Below are positions 1 through 8,682 of a DNA stretch of 64,000 nucleotides, piece after piece. The stretch's first letter is position 1; the number at the start of each line of letters is the position of its first letter. This stretch comes from an uncultured Stenotrophomonas sp. (GTDB taxonomy: Bacteria > Pseudomonadota > Gammaproteobacteria > Xanthomonadales > Xanthomonadaceae), in the NCBI RefSeq assembly GCF_945952405.1, contig NZ_CAMFIA010000004.1, forward strand, positions 186,001 to 250,000, in the 5' to 3' direction. Made by a program: the position numbers and the translations under genes. The notes beneath the pieces are model-generated. The model saw nothing but the letters and a program-made list of their open reading frames with translations. It did not search any database and was not told the DNA's origin.

Positions 1-2
1 AG

Positions 3-446
3 GCGCCGCAGGGTCGCTTCAGCCACGCCGACGAGGAGAACCGCGACGCGGTGGACTTCGCCCTGCCCGAGGCCACGCTGGTGCTGGCGGCACGCGAAGG
101 CACGGTGATGCAGATCCAGGATGGCTTCCGTGGCAACGGCCTGGACCGTGATCGCGATGGAACCCGCGCCAACTTCATCCGCGTGCTGCACAGCGACGGC
201 AGCATGGCCCTCTACGGCCACCTGCAGGCCGGCGGCATGCGCGTGCGCCGTGGCCAGGCCGTGCAGGCCGGGCAGCCGATCGGCCTGTCCGGCAACAGTG
301 GCTACAGCAGCGCCCCGCACCTGCACTTCGTGGTGCAGGTCAACCGCGGCATGGCCCTGCGTTCGGTGCCGGTACGCATCTTCGCCGGGCAGGGCCAGCT
401 GCAGTTCGCCCGCCAGGCCGAGGCCGAAGGCGGCATCGGGCGCTGA
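3..446 (+). CDS. M23 (LytM-type) peptidase, C-terminal part, truncated by window start
   Basis: Open from the first complete codon to the stop at 444-446, so the 5' end lies outside the window. The visible 147 residues are a LytM/peptidase M23 domain: the first metal-binding His and Asp in SHADEENRDAVDF, a G-Y-S/A-P stretch, and the terminal H-x-H motif in SAPHLHFVVQ. These residues bind zinc in the family and the domain cleaves peptidoglycan cross-bridges, normally in the periplasm or outside the cell. The short C-terminal tail after the domain looks unstructured. All metal ligands expected in the visible part are present, so an active enzyme is likely. Whether it is exported cannot be judged without the N-terminus. 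Confidence 0.85.
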   Translation, partial: APQGRFSHADEENRDAVDFALPEATLVLAAREGTVMQIQDGFRGNGLDRDRDGTRANFIRVLHSDGSMALYGHLQAGGMRVRRGQAVQAGQPIGLSGNSGYSSAPHLHFVVQVNRGMALRSVPVRIFAGQGQLQFARQAEAEGGIGR

Positions 447-460
447 CCGGCCCCGGCCGG

Positions 461-466
461 TATAAT
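461..466 (+). promoter_or_regulatory. Consensus -10 box of the prfC promoter
   Basis: A perfect TATAAT lies 46 bases before the prfC ATG, in the short gap after the M23 gene. No convincing -35 hexamer sits 16-18 bases upstream. Transcription would start near 473 and leave a leader of about 40 bases. Confidence 0.5.
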
Positions 467-512
467 CGGGCGCTTATCTCTTTGAAAAGCGCCCCGGGCG
501 GGCGCCACTGCC

Positions 513-2117
513 ATGTCCGAAGTCGCCACCGAAGCGTCGCGTCGCCGCACCTTCGCCATCATTTCCCACCCTGACGCCGGCAAGACCACGCTGACCGAGA
601 AGCTGCTGCTGTTCGGAGGCGCGATCCAGATGGCCGGTTCGGTCAAGGGCCGCAAGGCGGCCCGCCACGCCACCTCCGACTGGATGGCGCTGGAAAAGGA
701 ACGCGGCATCTCCGTCACCTCTTCGGTGATGCAGTTCCCGTACGAAGGCAAGATCGTCAACCTGCTCGACACCCCCGGCCACGCCGACTTCGGCGAGGAC
801 ACCTACCGCGTGCTGACCGCGGTGGACTCGGCGCTGATGGTGATCGACGTGGCCAAGGGCGTGGAAGAGCGCACCATCAAGCTGATGGAAGTGTGCCGCC
901 TGCGCGACACCCCGATCATGACCTTCATCAACAAGCTCGACCGCGAGGGCAAGGACCCGATCGAGCTGCTGGATGAAGTGGAAACCGTGCTCGGCATCCA
1001 GTGCGCACCGGTGACCTGGCCGATCGGCATGGGCCAGCGCCTGAAGGGCGTGGTCCACCTGCTGACCGGCGAAGTGCACCTGTATGAGCCGGGCCGCAAC
1101 TTCACCCGCCAGGATTCGACCATCTTCCCGTCCATCGATGCGCCCGGCCTGGCCGAAAAGATCGGCGCACAGATGCTGGCCGACCTGCGCGATGAACTGG
1201 AGCTGGTGCAGGGCGCCAGCCACCCGTTCGACCTGCAGGCCTACCGCGATGGCAAGCAGACCCCGGTGTTCTTCGGCTCGGGCGTGAACAACTTCGGCGT
1301 GCAGCCGCTGCTGGACTTCTTCGTCGAGCACGCACCGGCGCCGCAGGCGCGCGCCACCACCGGCCGCGAGATCGCCCCGGAAGAGAACAAGCTGACCGGC
1401 TTCGTCTTCAAGATCCAGGCCAACATGGACCCGCAGCACCGTGACCGCGTGGCTTTCATGCGCATCTGCTCGGGCCGCTTCAGCGCCGGCATGAAGACCT
1501 TCCACGTGCGCACCGGCAAGGAAATGAAGCTGGCCAACGCACTGACCTTCATGGCCAGCGATCGCGAGATCGCCGCCGAGGCGTGGCCGGGCGATGTGAT
1601 CGGTATCCACAACCACGGCACCATTTCCATCGGCGACACCTTCACCGAGGGCGAAGCCGTCACCTTCACCGGCATCCCCAACTTCGCTCCGGAACTGTTC
1701 CGCCGCGCGCGCCTGCGCGATCCGCTCAAGCTCAAGCAGTTGCAGAAGGGCCTGGCGCAGTTGTCCGAAGAAGGCGCGACCCAGTTCTTCCGCCCCTTGA
1801 CCAGCAACGACCTGATCCTGGGTGCGGTCGGCGTGCTGCAGTTCGACGTGGCCGCCTACCGCCTGAAGGACGAGTACGGCGTGGAAGCGACCTTCGAACC
1901 GGTCAGCGTGACCACCGCGCGCTGGGTTCACTGCAGCAACGAGAAGAAGATGGAAGAGTTCCGCGAGAAGAATGCGCTGAACCTGGCCCTGGATGCGGCC
2001 GGCCACCTGGTCTACCTGGCACCGACCCGGGTCAACCTGCAGCTGGCGCAGGAACGCTCGCCGGATGTGCGTTTCTCGGCCACCCGCGAAGCGGCGCATA
2101 CGGTTTCCGTGGGCTGA
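513..2117 (+). CDS. prfC: Peptide chain release factor 3 (RF3)
   Basis: 534 residues, the usual RF3 length. A translational GTPase that removes RF1/RF2 from the ribosome after peptide release. The G-domain motifs are intact: P-loop HPDAGKTT at residues 19-26, switch-I-like region with GISVTSSVM (65-73), G3 DTPGHADF starting at 86, and G4 NKLD near 140. The remainder matches RF3 domains II and III, with no EF-G domain IV. The ATG at 513 follows a short leader with a consensus -10 at 461-466; no strong Shine-Dalgarno sequence is visible. Read alone, convergent with nothing, and followed by a palindromic repeat at 2126-2161. Confidence 0.97.
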   Translation: MSEVATEASRRRTFAIISHPDAGKTTLTEKLLLFGGAIQMAGSVKGRKAARHATSDWMALEKERGISVTSSVMQFPYEGKIVNLLDTPGHADFGEDTYRVLTAVDSALMVIDVAKGVEERTIKLMEVCRLRDTPIMTFINKLDREGKDPIELLDEVETVLGIQCAPVTWPIGMGQRLKGVVHLLTGEVHLYEPGRNFTRQDSTIFPSIDAPGLAEKIGAQMLADLRDELELVQGASHPFDLQAYRDGKQTPVFFGSGVNNFGVQPLLDFFVEHAPAPQARATTGREIAPEENKLTGFVFKIQANMDPQHRDRVAFMRICSGRFSAGMKTFHVRTGKEMKLANALTFMASDREIAAEAWPGDVIGIHNHGTISIGDTFTEGEAVTFTGIPNFAPELFRRARLRDPLKLKQLQKGLAQLSEEGATQFFRPLTSNDLILGAVGVLQFDVAAYRLKDEYGVEATFEPVSVTTARWVHCSNEKKMEEFREKNALNLALDAAGHLVYLAPTRVNLQLAQERSPDVRFSATREAAHTVSVG

Positions 2118-2125
2118 TGCCACGC

Positions 2126-2161
2126 GGTCGGAGCCCTTTCCGGCAGGAAAGGGATCCGACC
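2126..2161. repeat. Dispersed palindrome with GGATCC arms, copy 1
   Basis: Two 16-base arms (2126-2141 and 2146-2161) pair with one mismatch around a GGCA loop. A close relative lies at 18075-18113. It starts 8 bases after the prfC stop, lacks a T-tract, and is better read as a REP-like element that may stabilise the mRNA end. Confidence 0.75.
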
Positions 2162-2273
2162 CCGGCAATCAGGGCGGTTCACCCACCATACGGTGACGGG
2201 CGTGCACGCGCCGGCCATCGCGGCGATGATAGGGGGGTGCGGGGTCCCCCTCCCCGCGAACGATGCCTACGCC

Positions 2274-2912
2274 ATGTCCACGACTTCCGTTGCTTCGATC
2301 CGCGAAGAAATCGCCAGCGCCCTGACCCACGGCCTCGGCGCCGTGCTCGCGCTGGGCGCCGGCGCGGTGCTGATCACCCTGGCCGCCATCTACAGCGACG
2401 GCTGGCAGTTGGCCGGTGCCATCGTGTTCGGCATCGCGCTGCTGTTGCTGTACACCGCCTCCACCCTCTATCACGCCATCCAGCACCCGGTCGCCAAGGG
2501 CCGACTGAAGGTGTTCGACCATTGCGCAATCTATGTGCTGATCGCCGGCACCTATACCCCGTTCACCCTGATCGGCCTGCGTGGCCCCTGGGGCTGGGGG
2601 CTGTTCGCCGCGATCTGGACCCTCGCCCTCGCCGGCGTGGTGTTCAAGCTGTTCTACACCGGCCGCTTCAAGCGCCTGTCCACCGCCATCTACGTGGCCA
2701 TGGGCTGGCTGGTGATCGTGGCGGTCAAGCCGATGCTGGCCTCGATCGACGGCTGGACGCTGGGCTGGCTGCTGGCCGGTGGCCTGTCGTACACGCTGGG
2801 CACGTACTTCTACCACCGCGAATCGATCCCCTATTCGCATGCGATCTGGCACCTGTTCGTGATTGGCGGCAGCGTCTGCCACTTCGTCGCGGTCACCATG
2901 CAGGTGCTGTAA
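2274..2912 (+). CDS. Hemolysin III / PAQR-family membrane protein
   Basis: 212 residues from the ATG at 2274, where the family N-terminus (SIREEIASALTHGLG) begins; an in-frame upstream start at 2193 would add 27 residues that do not resemble the family. Seven hydrophobic segments are seen. Family signatures are present: LTHG near the N-terminus, STLYHA, a DH...IYVLIAGTYTPF block, and HAIWHLFV near the C-terminus; these His/Asp/Ser residues form the metal site in PAQR proteins. Called hemolysin III by homology to a Bacillus protein; the role in this organism is unknown and probably concerns membrane lipids rather than haemolysis. No operon partner is obvious. Confidence 0.88.
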   Translation: MSTTSVASIREEIASALTHGLGAVLALGAGAVLITLAAIYSDGWQLAGAIVFGIALLLLYTASTLYHAIQHPVAKGRLKVFDHCAIYVLIAGTYTPFTLIGLRGPWGWGLFAAIWTLALAGVVFKLFYTGRFKRLSTAIYVAMGWLVIVAVKPMLASIDGWTLGWLLAGGLSYTLGTYFYHRESIPYSHAIWHLFVIGGSVCHFVAVTMQVL

Positions 2913-2995
2913 ACCGCTGCCCGCGCGCGGGCTGTGCACGCCACGCACATGGACGCTTCGCGCCCCGTCGACGATGAGGGGGCAACCATGGCAGC

Positions 2996-4969
2996 GTGAA
3001 TGCCGCCGCCTCCCCCGCCCCGCCCCGCCGTTCGCGCTGGCGCCTCCGCCGCCCGGGCCCACGCGGCCGGCGCGCGCTGACCGTCCTGGTGTTCCTGCTT
3101 GCAGCGATCCTGCTGCTGGTCGCACTGTGGGACTGGAACTGGTTCAAGGGCCCGGTCGAGCGCGCGGTACAGGCCCGCACCGGCCGCGCACTGCATATCG
3201 GCCACCTCGACGTTGACCTCGGCCGCACCAGCACCGTTCGCGCCGATGCGATCACCTTCGCCAACGCCCGCTGGTCCAGGCAGCCGGACATGGCCAGTGC
3301 CGACCGCGTCGAGATCGACATCCGGCTGTGGCCGCTGCTGCGCGGCAGCGTGCAGCTGCCCGAGGTCCGCCTGACCCGGCCGGACGTCCTGCTGGAAACC
3401 GCTCCGCGCAAGGGCGAGCCGGGCAACTGGGACTTCCTGGGTGACCGCTCCGGCGGCCCGGGCCCGCAGCTCAAGCGCCTGCGCATCGACGACGGCCGCC
3501 TGCAGTTCCTGGATGCGCTCGGCCGCACCGACATCCGCGTGGCCGTGCGCAGCGGCCAGCCGAAGCGGGCCGATGCGGCGCCGCCACTGCGGGTCCAGGG
3601 CAAAGGACACTGGCAGGGCAATCCGTTCACCCTGAGCGGTGGCACCGAATCGCCGCTGGAACTGACCGACAGCGACCATCCGTTCCGCATCCACCTCGAT
3701 GGCCACGCCGGTGCCACCCATGCGGTGGCCAGCGGCACGCTGACCAACCCCTTCCAGCTGCGCGTATTCGACCTGCAGTTCGCACTCAGTGGGCAGGACC
3801 TGGCCGACCTCTACCCCCTGCTCGGGATCGCCATTCCACCTTCACCGCCCTATGCATTGAATGGCCGCCTGCAGCGCGACCACGCCACCTGGCGTTACCA
3901 GCAGTTCACCGGCAAGGTCGGCGACAGCGATCTGGGTGGCAACCTGCAGTTCGAGGTCGGCGGCGCGCGGCCACGGCTGACCGCCACGCTGGAATCGCGG
4001 CGCCTGGACTTCGATGACCTGGCCGGTTTCGTCGGCGCCCCCCCGAAGACCGGCGGCGGTGAAACCGCGAACGCACAGCAGAAGGCCGAAGCCGCGCGCA
4101 TCGCCGCCAGCAGCCGGGTGCTGCCCGACACGCCCTACAACCTCGGCAAGCTGCGCGCGATGGATGCCGACGTACGCTGGAAGGCCCATCGCATCAACGC
4201 ACCGTCGTTACCGCTGGACGACATGGATGCGCACCTGCTGCTGGACGACGGTGTCCTGCGGCTGGACCCGCTGAACTTCGGTGTCGCCGGTGGCGACATC
4301 CGCAGCACGATCCGCATGGACGCGCGCCAGCCGCGGATCAGCACCGCACTGAAGGCCAGCGTGCGCGGCGTGCAGCTGGGCAAGCTGTTCCCCGATGCCA
4401 AGCTGGCCGAGCAGGCCAAGGGCGGAATCGGCGGCGAAGTGGACCTGAGTGGCCACGGCAATTCGATCGCAGCGATGCTGGGCAGCAGCAGTGGCAAGGT
4501 GGGCCTGGCGATGGGCCGCGGCCACGTCGGCAACCTGGTGATGGAACTGGCCGGACTGGACATCACCGAGTCGCTGAAATTCCTGGTGACCGGCGACAAG
4601 CAGATTCCCCTGCGCTGTGCGTTCGCCGACTTCGGCGTGCGCGATGGCCTGATGAGCAGCCAGGCGCTGGCGGTGGATACCACCGATACGATCATCGTCG
4701 GCGAAGGCACGGTCAGCCTGCGCGACGAGACCCTCGACCTGCTGCTGAAGCCACGGCCGAAGGACAAGAGCATCCTGGTCCTGCGTTCACCGCTGCACAT
4801 CGCCGGCACCTTCAAGGACCCGTCCTTCCGCCCGGACTTCAAGGCGCTGGGCATCCGCGGCGCGGTGGCACTGGCGCTGGGCAGCATCGCACCGCCGGCG
4901 GCGCTACTGGCCACCATCGAACTGGGGCCGGGCAAGGATGCCGACTGCGGGGGGCAATATGCGAAGTAG
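2996..4969 (+). CDS. AsmA-family inner-membrane-anchored protein
   Basis: 657 residues from a GTG at 2996; the ATG at 3000 is out of frame. A basic N-terminus (PPRRSRWRLRRPGPRGRR) leads into one membrane segment at about residues 27-46. The large periplasmic part begins with the AsmA-like pattern WDWNWFKGPVERAVQARTGRALHIGHLDVDLG and ends with repeated beta-strand sequence such as VGEGTVSLRDETLDLLLKPRPKDKS and SPLHIAGTFKDPSFRPD, typical of AsmA/TamB-like proteins thought to carry lipids or assist outer-membrane assembly. Precise substrate unknown. Followed by a 407-base repeat-rich gap, so it is probably the last gene of its transcript. Confidence 0.85.
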   Translation: MNAAASPAPPRRSRWRLRRPGPRGRRALTVLVFLLAAILLLVALWDWNWFKGPVERAVQARTGRALHIGHLDVDLGRTSTVRADAITFANARWSRQPDMASADRVEIDIRLWPLLRGSVQLPEVRLTRPDVLLETAPRKGEPGNWDFLGDRSGGPGPQLKRLRIDDGRLQFLDALGRTDIRVAVRSGQPKRADAAPPLRVQGKGHWQGNPFTLSGGTESPLELTDSDHPFRIHLDGHAGATHAVASGTLTNPFQLRVFDLQFALSGQDLADLYPLLGIAIPPSPPYALNGRLQRDHATWRYQQFTGKVGDSDLGGNLQFEVGGARPRLTATLESRRLDFDDLAGFVGAPPKTGGGETANAQQKAEAARIAASSRVLPDTPYNLGKLRAMDADVRWKAHRINAPSLPLDDMDAHLLLDDGVLRLDPLNFGVAGGDIRSTIRMDARQPRISTALKASVRGVQLGKLFPDAKLAEQAKGGIGGEVDLSGHGNSIAAMLGSSSGKVGLAMGRGHVGNLVMELAGLDITESLKFLVTGDKQIPLRCAFADFGVRDGLMSSQALAVDTTDTIIVGEGTVSLRDETLDLLLKPRPKDKSILVLRSPLHIAGTFKDPSFRPDFKALGIRGAVALALGSIAPPAALLATIELGPGKDADCGGQYAK

Positions 4970-5006
4970 AAGCGTTGTCCGCGGCGCCTCTTTTTTTCCG
5001 CGCGTA

Positions 5007-5112
5007 GAGCCGGAGCAAGGCGACAGGCAGGACACGCCGTAAATACGTCCCTGTAGGCTCGGTCGGCGCATCCATGCGCCTCACGGTCCTGCCTGCCGCC
5101 TTGCTCCGGCTC
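5007..5112. repeat. Long imperfect inverted repeat with nested palindrome
   Basis: Arms at 5007-5033 and 5086-5112 are 27 bases each with one mismatch. Inside, GGCGCA/TGCGCC (5065-5080) forms a second hairpin. The left side is headed by GTAG. Bases 5027-5043 match, on the other strand, a 17-base core at 49939-49955. It fills the start of the gene-free stretch 4970-5376. Confidence 0.85.
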
Positions 5113-5150
5113 CGGACAGTTTCCAGCGCGCGGAACGAGAGCGGAAATTC

Positions 5151-5180
5151 AAAGTCAAAAGAAAAATGCAAAGTCAAAAG
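5151..5180. repeat. AT-rich direct repeat, two copies of AAAGTCAAAAG
   Basis: Eleven-base copies at 5151-5161 and 5170-5180 in an unusually A-rich patch of a very GC-rich genome. On the minus strand each reads CTTTTGACTTT, which contains a TTGACT -35-like hexamer, but no matching -10 is evident. Function unknown. Confidence 0.6.
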
Positions 5181-5183
5181 CTG

Positions 5184-5207
5184 TTGCCAACCAAGGTTGG
5201 CAGCTAC
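5184..5207 (-). repeat. SMAG-like GTAG-headed palindrome
   Basis: Read on the minus strand it begins GTAGCTGCCAACC and returns as GGTTGGC after a two-base loop. The GTAG head and short stem fit the SMAG family described in Stenotrophomonas maltophilia. A further 14-base palindrome, GCGCATGTATGCGC, lies at 5223-5236. Confidence 0.6.
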
Positions 5208-5337
5208 CAAAGGCGAGCCACCGCGCATGTATGCGCCGCGCTCGCAGCAACGTGTCCAGGGGCGGAGGGCACGGCCATGCCCCCAGCCTCCTGACGTATC
5301 AGGAAGGCGCTGCTCTGAGCTCTGGCTCTGGCTTCAA

Positions 5338-5366
5338 ATAGCGGGCCGGCGGGCCGCAGGCCCGCC
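5338..5366 (-). terminator. Hairpin after the CBS-domain gene
   Basis: GGCGGGCC (5348-5355) pairs with GGCCCGCC (5359-5366) around a GCA loop, starting 10 bases beyond the stop of the minus-strand CBS gene. On that strand it is followed by a weak T-containing run, so intrinsic termination is plausible but not strong. Confidence 0.5.
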
Positions 5367-5376
5367 AGCGACAGAC

Positions 5377-5808
5377 TCATCCCGCGACGATGTACTGCTG
5401 CAGCTGATCCAGCTCCCTGCGTTGCGCATCGATCACCGACTTCACCAGGTCGCCGATGGAAATCACCCCCAGCACCTGCGCGCCCTCCACCACCGGCAGA
5501 TGGCGGATGCGGTAGTCGGTCACCAGCTGCAGGCAGTGCTCCACCTGCTCGCCAGGCGACACCGTCACCACCTGCGCGGTCATGATTTCCGCCACCGCGG
5601 TATCGCGTGACGAACGATCACGCAGCACGATCTTGCGCGCGTAATCGCGCTCGGACAGGATTCCCACCAGCCGCGGGCCGTCCATCACCAGCACCGCACC
5701 GATGCCCTTTTCCGCCATCAACCGGATCGCATCGATCACCGCCGCATCCGGCGCGACCGCGTGTACTTCAGGAGACTTGCCGTCCAACAGCTGCCGTACC
5801 GTCGTCAT
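5377..5808 (-). CDS. Tandem CBS-domain protein
   Basis: 143 residues made almost wholly of two CBS motifs (about 15-65 and 76-130), with the typical GIGAVLVMDGPRLVGILSERDY and RIRHLPVVEGAQVLGVISIGDLV strands. Paired CBS domains form a Bateman module that usually binds adenosine nucleotides. There is no attached enzyme or transport domain, so this is a stand-alone module of unknown output, perhaps regulating a partner by association. Its 5' end overlaps the 3' end of the upstream glycosyltransferase gene by 41 bases in another frame, so the two are probably co-transcribed and translationally coupled. Confidence 0.9.
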   Translation of the reverse strand: MTTVRQLLDGKSPEVHAVAPDAAVIDAIRLMAEKGIGAVLVMDGPRLVGILSERDYARKIVLRDRSSRDTAVAEIMTAQVVTVSPGEQVEHCLQLVTDYRIRHLPVVEGAQVLGVISIGDLVKSVIDAQRRELDQLQQYIVAG

Positions 5809-6787
5809 CTGCCTTCCCTCCGAGGGTGGGTTGCAGCGCCGAGTCTGCCACGGCAGATGCTAGCCACGCGTCAACCAGGTACAACGGCCGCTGCTTGGAC
5901 TCTTCGTACAGCCGCCCCAGGTACTCGCCGATCAGCCCCAGCGCGATCAGCTGCACACCGCCCAGGAACAGGATCACCGCCATCATGGTCGGCCAGCCCG
6001 CCACCCGGTCGCCATACAGCGCCGCCTTGACGATCACCCACAGGCCGAACACGAAGGCCACCGCCGCCGTTGCCAGGCCCAGGTAGGTCGCCACCCGCAG
6101 CGGTACCGTGGAGAAGCCGGTGATGCCCTCCAGCGCGAAGTTCCACAGCCGCCACAGGCTGAACTTGCTGGTGCCGGCCACGCGTGCGTGGCGGTGGTAG
6201 GGCACGGCGACGCGCTTGAAACCCACCCAGCTGAAAAGGCCCTTCATGAACCGGTGGCGCTCCCGCATCTCGCGCAGTGCACTCAGTGCGCGTGGCGACA
6301 ACAGCCGGAAATCACCGGTATCGGCCGGGATCGGCGTACGCGACAGGCGCCCGATCACCCGGTAGAACATCGCCGCGGTGGCACGCTTGACCCAGGCTTC
6401 GCCATCGCGGGCCATCCGCGTGCCATAGACATTGTCGTAGCCCTCGCGCCAGCGCGCGACGAACCCCGGCACCAGCTCCGGCGGGTCCTGGCCATCAGCA
6501 TCGAGGATCATCGCCGCACCTTCGCGCACCAGGTCCAGGCCGGCGGTCAGCGCGGCCTCCTTGCCGAAGTTGCGCGACAGCTTCAGCGCGGAGACCCGTG
6601 CATCGGCGTGAGCCAACCGGGCGATCACCTCCCAGGTGCCGTCATGGCTGCCATCGTCCACGTACAGGATGTGGCCGTCGATATCGGGCATGGCCTCCAG
6701 CACCGCGCACAAGCGCGGGTGCAGCAACGGCAGTGCCAGGGCCTCGTTGTAGGCGGCGATGACAAGAGTGAGCCGTTCGCGGGTCAT
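5768..6787 (-). CDS. GtrB/DPM1-type glycosyltransferase family 2
   Basis: 339 residues from the ATG at 6787, which gives the standard N-terminus MTRERLTLVIAAYNE. The GT-A domain carries the DDGSHDGT nucleotide-sugar motif and the acidic DADGQDPPE motif. Two C-terminal membrane segments follow (VATYLGLATAAVAFVFGLWV and MMAVILFLGGVQLIALGLIG), then the conserved GEYLGRLYEESKQRPLY tail. Such enzymes move a sugar from a nucleotide donor to undecaprenyl phosphate, for modification of lipopolysaccharide or O-antigen. Neither a GtrA flippase nor a dedicated third transferase is adjacent. The last 14 codons overlap the CBS gene. Confidence 0.88.
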   Translation of the reverse strand: MTRERLTLVIAAYNEALALPLLHPRLCAVLEAMPDIDGHILYVDDGSHDGTWEVIARLAHADARVSALKLSRNFGKEAALTAGLDLVREGAAMILDADGQDPPELVPGFVARWREGYDNVYGTRMARDGEAWVKRATAAMFYRVIGRLSRTPIPADTGDFRLLSPRALSALREMRERHRFMKGLFSWVGFKRVAVPYHRHARVAGTSKFSLWRLWNFALEGITGFSTVPLRVATYLGLATAAVAFVFGLWVIVKAALYGDRVAGWPTMMAVILFLGGVQLIALGLIGEYLGRLYEESKQRPLYLVDAWLASAVADSALQPTLGGKADDDGTAAVGRQVS

Positions 6788-6842
6788 GCCCGGATTGTAC
6801 GTTGCCGACGGGCGCGCGGCCCGCCGCCGTGGGTACGTATCC

Positions 6843-7586
6843 TCACTCTTCCGACAGGTAGGCTGCGCCGCCGAGCTGCCGCGCCTGGCGCTGGATCCAC
6901 GCCGCACGCCGCTGCACGTAGGGCCCTGGCGCCGCCGCGTTGTAACGCCGCGGTGCCGGCAGCACCGCGGCCAGCCGCGCGCTCTCGGCCGGACTCAGCC
7001 GGGCCGCGTCCTTGCCCCAGAATTTCTGCGCCGCCGCCTGTGCGCCGTACACGCCATCGCCGAACTCGGCGATGTTGGCGTACATCTCCAGGATGCGTTC
7101 CTTCGGCCACAGCGCTTCAATCAGCACCGTGTACCAGACCTCCAGGCCCTTGCGGATCCAGCTGCGGCCCTGCCAGAGGAACAGGTTCTTGGCCACCTGC
7201 TGGCTGATCGTGCTGGCGCCGCGCAGGCGCCCGCCCTTCGCGTTGTGGTCGCGGGCCTTCTCGATCGCCTGCAGGTCGAAGCCGTTGTGGTCCGGGAACC
7301 GCTGATCCTCGGCCGCGACCAGCGAGATCGGCAGGCTCGCCGCCATCTGGTCGAGGTCGCGCCACTGGTAGTGCAGGCGGTAGGACCAGTCGGCTTCGCC
7401 CAGCGCCTCGCCATAGCGCCACAGCATCACCGTGGACAGCGGCGGGTCGATGAACCGCAGCACCAGCACCTGCAGGCAACTGAAGGCCGCCAGCAGCACC
7501 GGCAGCCACAGCAGCCGCTTCCAGTGCCAGCGGCGACGGCGCGGCGCCGCCTCCTCTACCTTGTGCTGCTCTCCCCCTGCCCCCAT
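6843..7586 (-). CDS. mtgA: Monofunctional peptidoglycan glycosyltransferase
   Basis: 247 residues from the ATG at 7586; an in-frame TTG at 7634 would add 16 residues, but that codon lies just before a likely -10 box (7623-7628), so the ATG is preferred. One membrane segment (about 25-43) precedes a GT51 domain. The catalytic Glu lies in [15 protein letters not shown] (about residue 93), and the family motif [20 protein letters not shown] is complete. The protein polymerises glycan strands from lipid II on the periplasmic face of the inner membrane, without a transpeptidase domain. Divergent from hslO. Confidence 0.95.
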   Translation of the reverse strand: MGAGGEQHKVEEAAPRRRRWHWKRLLWLPVLLAAFSCLQVLVLRFIDPPLSTVMLWRYGEALGEADWSYRLHYQWRDLDQMAASLPISLVAAEDQRFPDHNGFDLQAIEKARDHNAKGGRLRGASTISQQVAKNLFLWQGRSWIRKGLEVWYTVLIEALWPKERILEMYANIAEFGDGVYGAQAAAQKFWGKDAARLSPAESARLAAVLPAPRRYNAAAPGPYVQRRAAWIQRQARQLGGAAYLSEE

Positions 7587-7622
7587 TACTGGTGCATCCT
7601 TCTTCTGTCTGGTTGTCGGCGC

Positions 7623-7628
7623 ATTATC
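7623..7628 (-). promoter_or_regulatory. Candidate -10 box for mtgA
   Basis: Minus-strand GATAAT (5 of 6 to consensus) 36 bases before the preferred ATG of mtgA. No clear -35 element is seen. Confidence 0.35.
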
Positions 7629-7663
7629 CGGCAACCGCCCTCGTTTACGCGCGATGTGAGCCG

Positions 7664-8566
7664 ATGACCGCCAACCCCGATTCCCTGATCCGCTTCCTGC
7701 TCCCCGACGCCGGCGTCCGTGGCGTCCATGTGCGCCTGCAGGCCACCTGGCAGGAAATCCTGTCCCACGCCGCCTACCCGGACGCTGCAGCTGAACTGCT
7801 CGGCGAGGCCTGCGTAGCCTCGGCGCTGTTCACCGGCCACACCAAGATCGACGGCCGCCTGTCGATCCAGCTGCGCAGCAGCACCGCCCTGCGCACCCTG
7901 TTCGCCGAATGCACCGCGGCCGGCACCCTGCGCGGCATCGCCCAGCTCAGCGAAGGCGCCGACGCGCCGCGCGACCTGTCCAGCCTGGGCGATGACGCCC
8001 TGCTCGCCATCACCATCGAGAACCCGGGCCTGGACCCGCGCGAACCACAGCGCTACCAGAGCCTGGTCGGGCTGACCGCGGCGGAACTGGACGAAGCCTT
8101 CGAGGACTACTTCCGCCAGTCCGAGCAGCTGCCGACCCGCCTGCTGCTGGCGGCCGACCGCCACGGTGCGGCCGGCCTGCTGCTGCAGAAGCTGCCCGGC
8201 GACGAGGGCGACGAGGGCGACGAGGACGGCTGGGCCCGTGCCAGCGCCCTGTTCGAGACCCTGGGTCGGGCCGAACTGCTGGCCACGCCGGCCGAGCAGC
8301 TGCTGCACCGCTTGTTCCACGAGGAGAAGCCGGCGCTGCTGGGTGAGAAGCCGCTGTCCTTCGCCTGCTCCTGCTCGCGTGAACGGGTCGCCTCGATGCT
8401 GCAGTCGCTGGGCGAGGACGAGGCCCGCGCCGCTGCCGAAGCGACCGGCGCCGTCGAAGTCCGTTGCGAATTCTGCGGGCGCGAGTATCACTTTCCTTTG
8501 ACGGAGTTCGGCATACTGTTCCACGGTGCCGAGGGGACTGTACCGGCGCCTGAACGGCTTCAGTAA
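7664..8566 (+). CDS. hslO: Hsp33 redox-regulated chaperone
   Basis: 300 residues from the ATG at 7664; an upstream in-frame start at 7592 overlaps the mtgA region and adds non-conserved sequence. A holdase chaperone in the cytosol, switched on by oxidation. The four zinc-binding cysteines that form the switch are present as C-x-C (C235, C237) and C-x-x-C (C268, C271), at the expected C-terminal place. A run of Glu/Asp-Gly repeats ([10 protein letters not shown] near residue 185) is a small local expansion. Divergent from mtgA with a gap of 77 bases that must contain both promoters. Confidence 0.95.
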   Translation: MTANPDSLIRFLLPDAGVRGVHVRLQATWQEILSHAAYPDAAAELLGEACVASALFTGHTKIDGRLSIQLRSSTALRTLFAECTAAGTLRGIAQLSEGADAPRDLSSLGDDALLAITIENPGLDPREPQRYQSLVGLTAAELDEAFEDYFRQSEQLPTRLLLAADRHGAAGLLLQKLPGDEGDEGDEDGWARASALFETLGRAELLATPAEQLLHRLFHEEKPALLGEKPLSFACSCSRERVASMLQSLGEDEARAAAEATGAVEVRCEFCGREYHFPLTEFGILFHGAEGTVPAPERLQ

Positions 8567-8598
8567 ACGGCGGGTCTTGCATCTGGGGGGATCAAGGC

Positions 8599-8627
8599 TT
8601 GTTAAGAATTCATAAACACCCTAGGAT
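8599..8627 (+). promoter_or_regulatory. Sigma-70-like promoter of the exported-protein gene at 8683
   Basis: TTGTTA at 8599-8604 and TAGGAT at 8622-8627, each 4 of 6 to consensus, with the ideal 17-base spacer. Transcription would start near 8634, inside a perfect inverted repeat. Confidence 0.5.
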
Positions 8628-8628
8628 C

Positions 8629-8652
8629 AAGTTCCCGTACCCACGGGAACTT
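8629..8652. promoter_or_regulatory. Perfect 10-bp inverted repeat at the predicted transcription start
   Basis: AAGTTCCCGT (8629-8638) and ACGGGAACTT (8643-8652) pair completely around ACCC. It begins two bases after the predicted -10 box, so it could be an operator or a 5'-end hairpin that protects the mRNA. Confidence 0.6.
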
Positions 8653-8682
8653 CCGTTGTCCGTCCCTGTCTGAACTGGTCCG

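Noticed and set aside
5074..5610. 178-codon frame across the repeat-rich gap before the CBS gene
   Set aside because: It starts in an inverted repeat, runs through palindromes and ends antisense to the CBS domain; no consistent protein signal.
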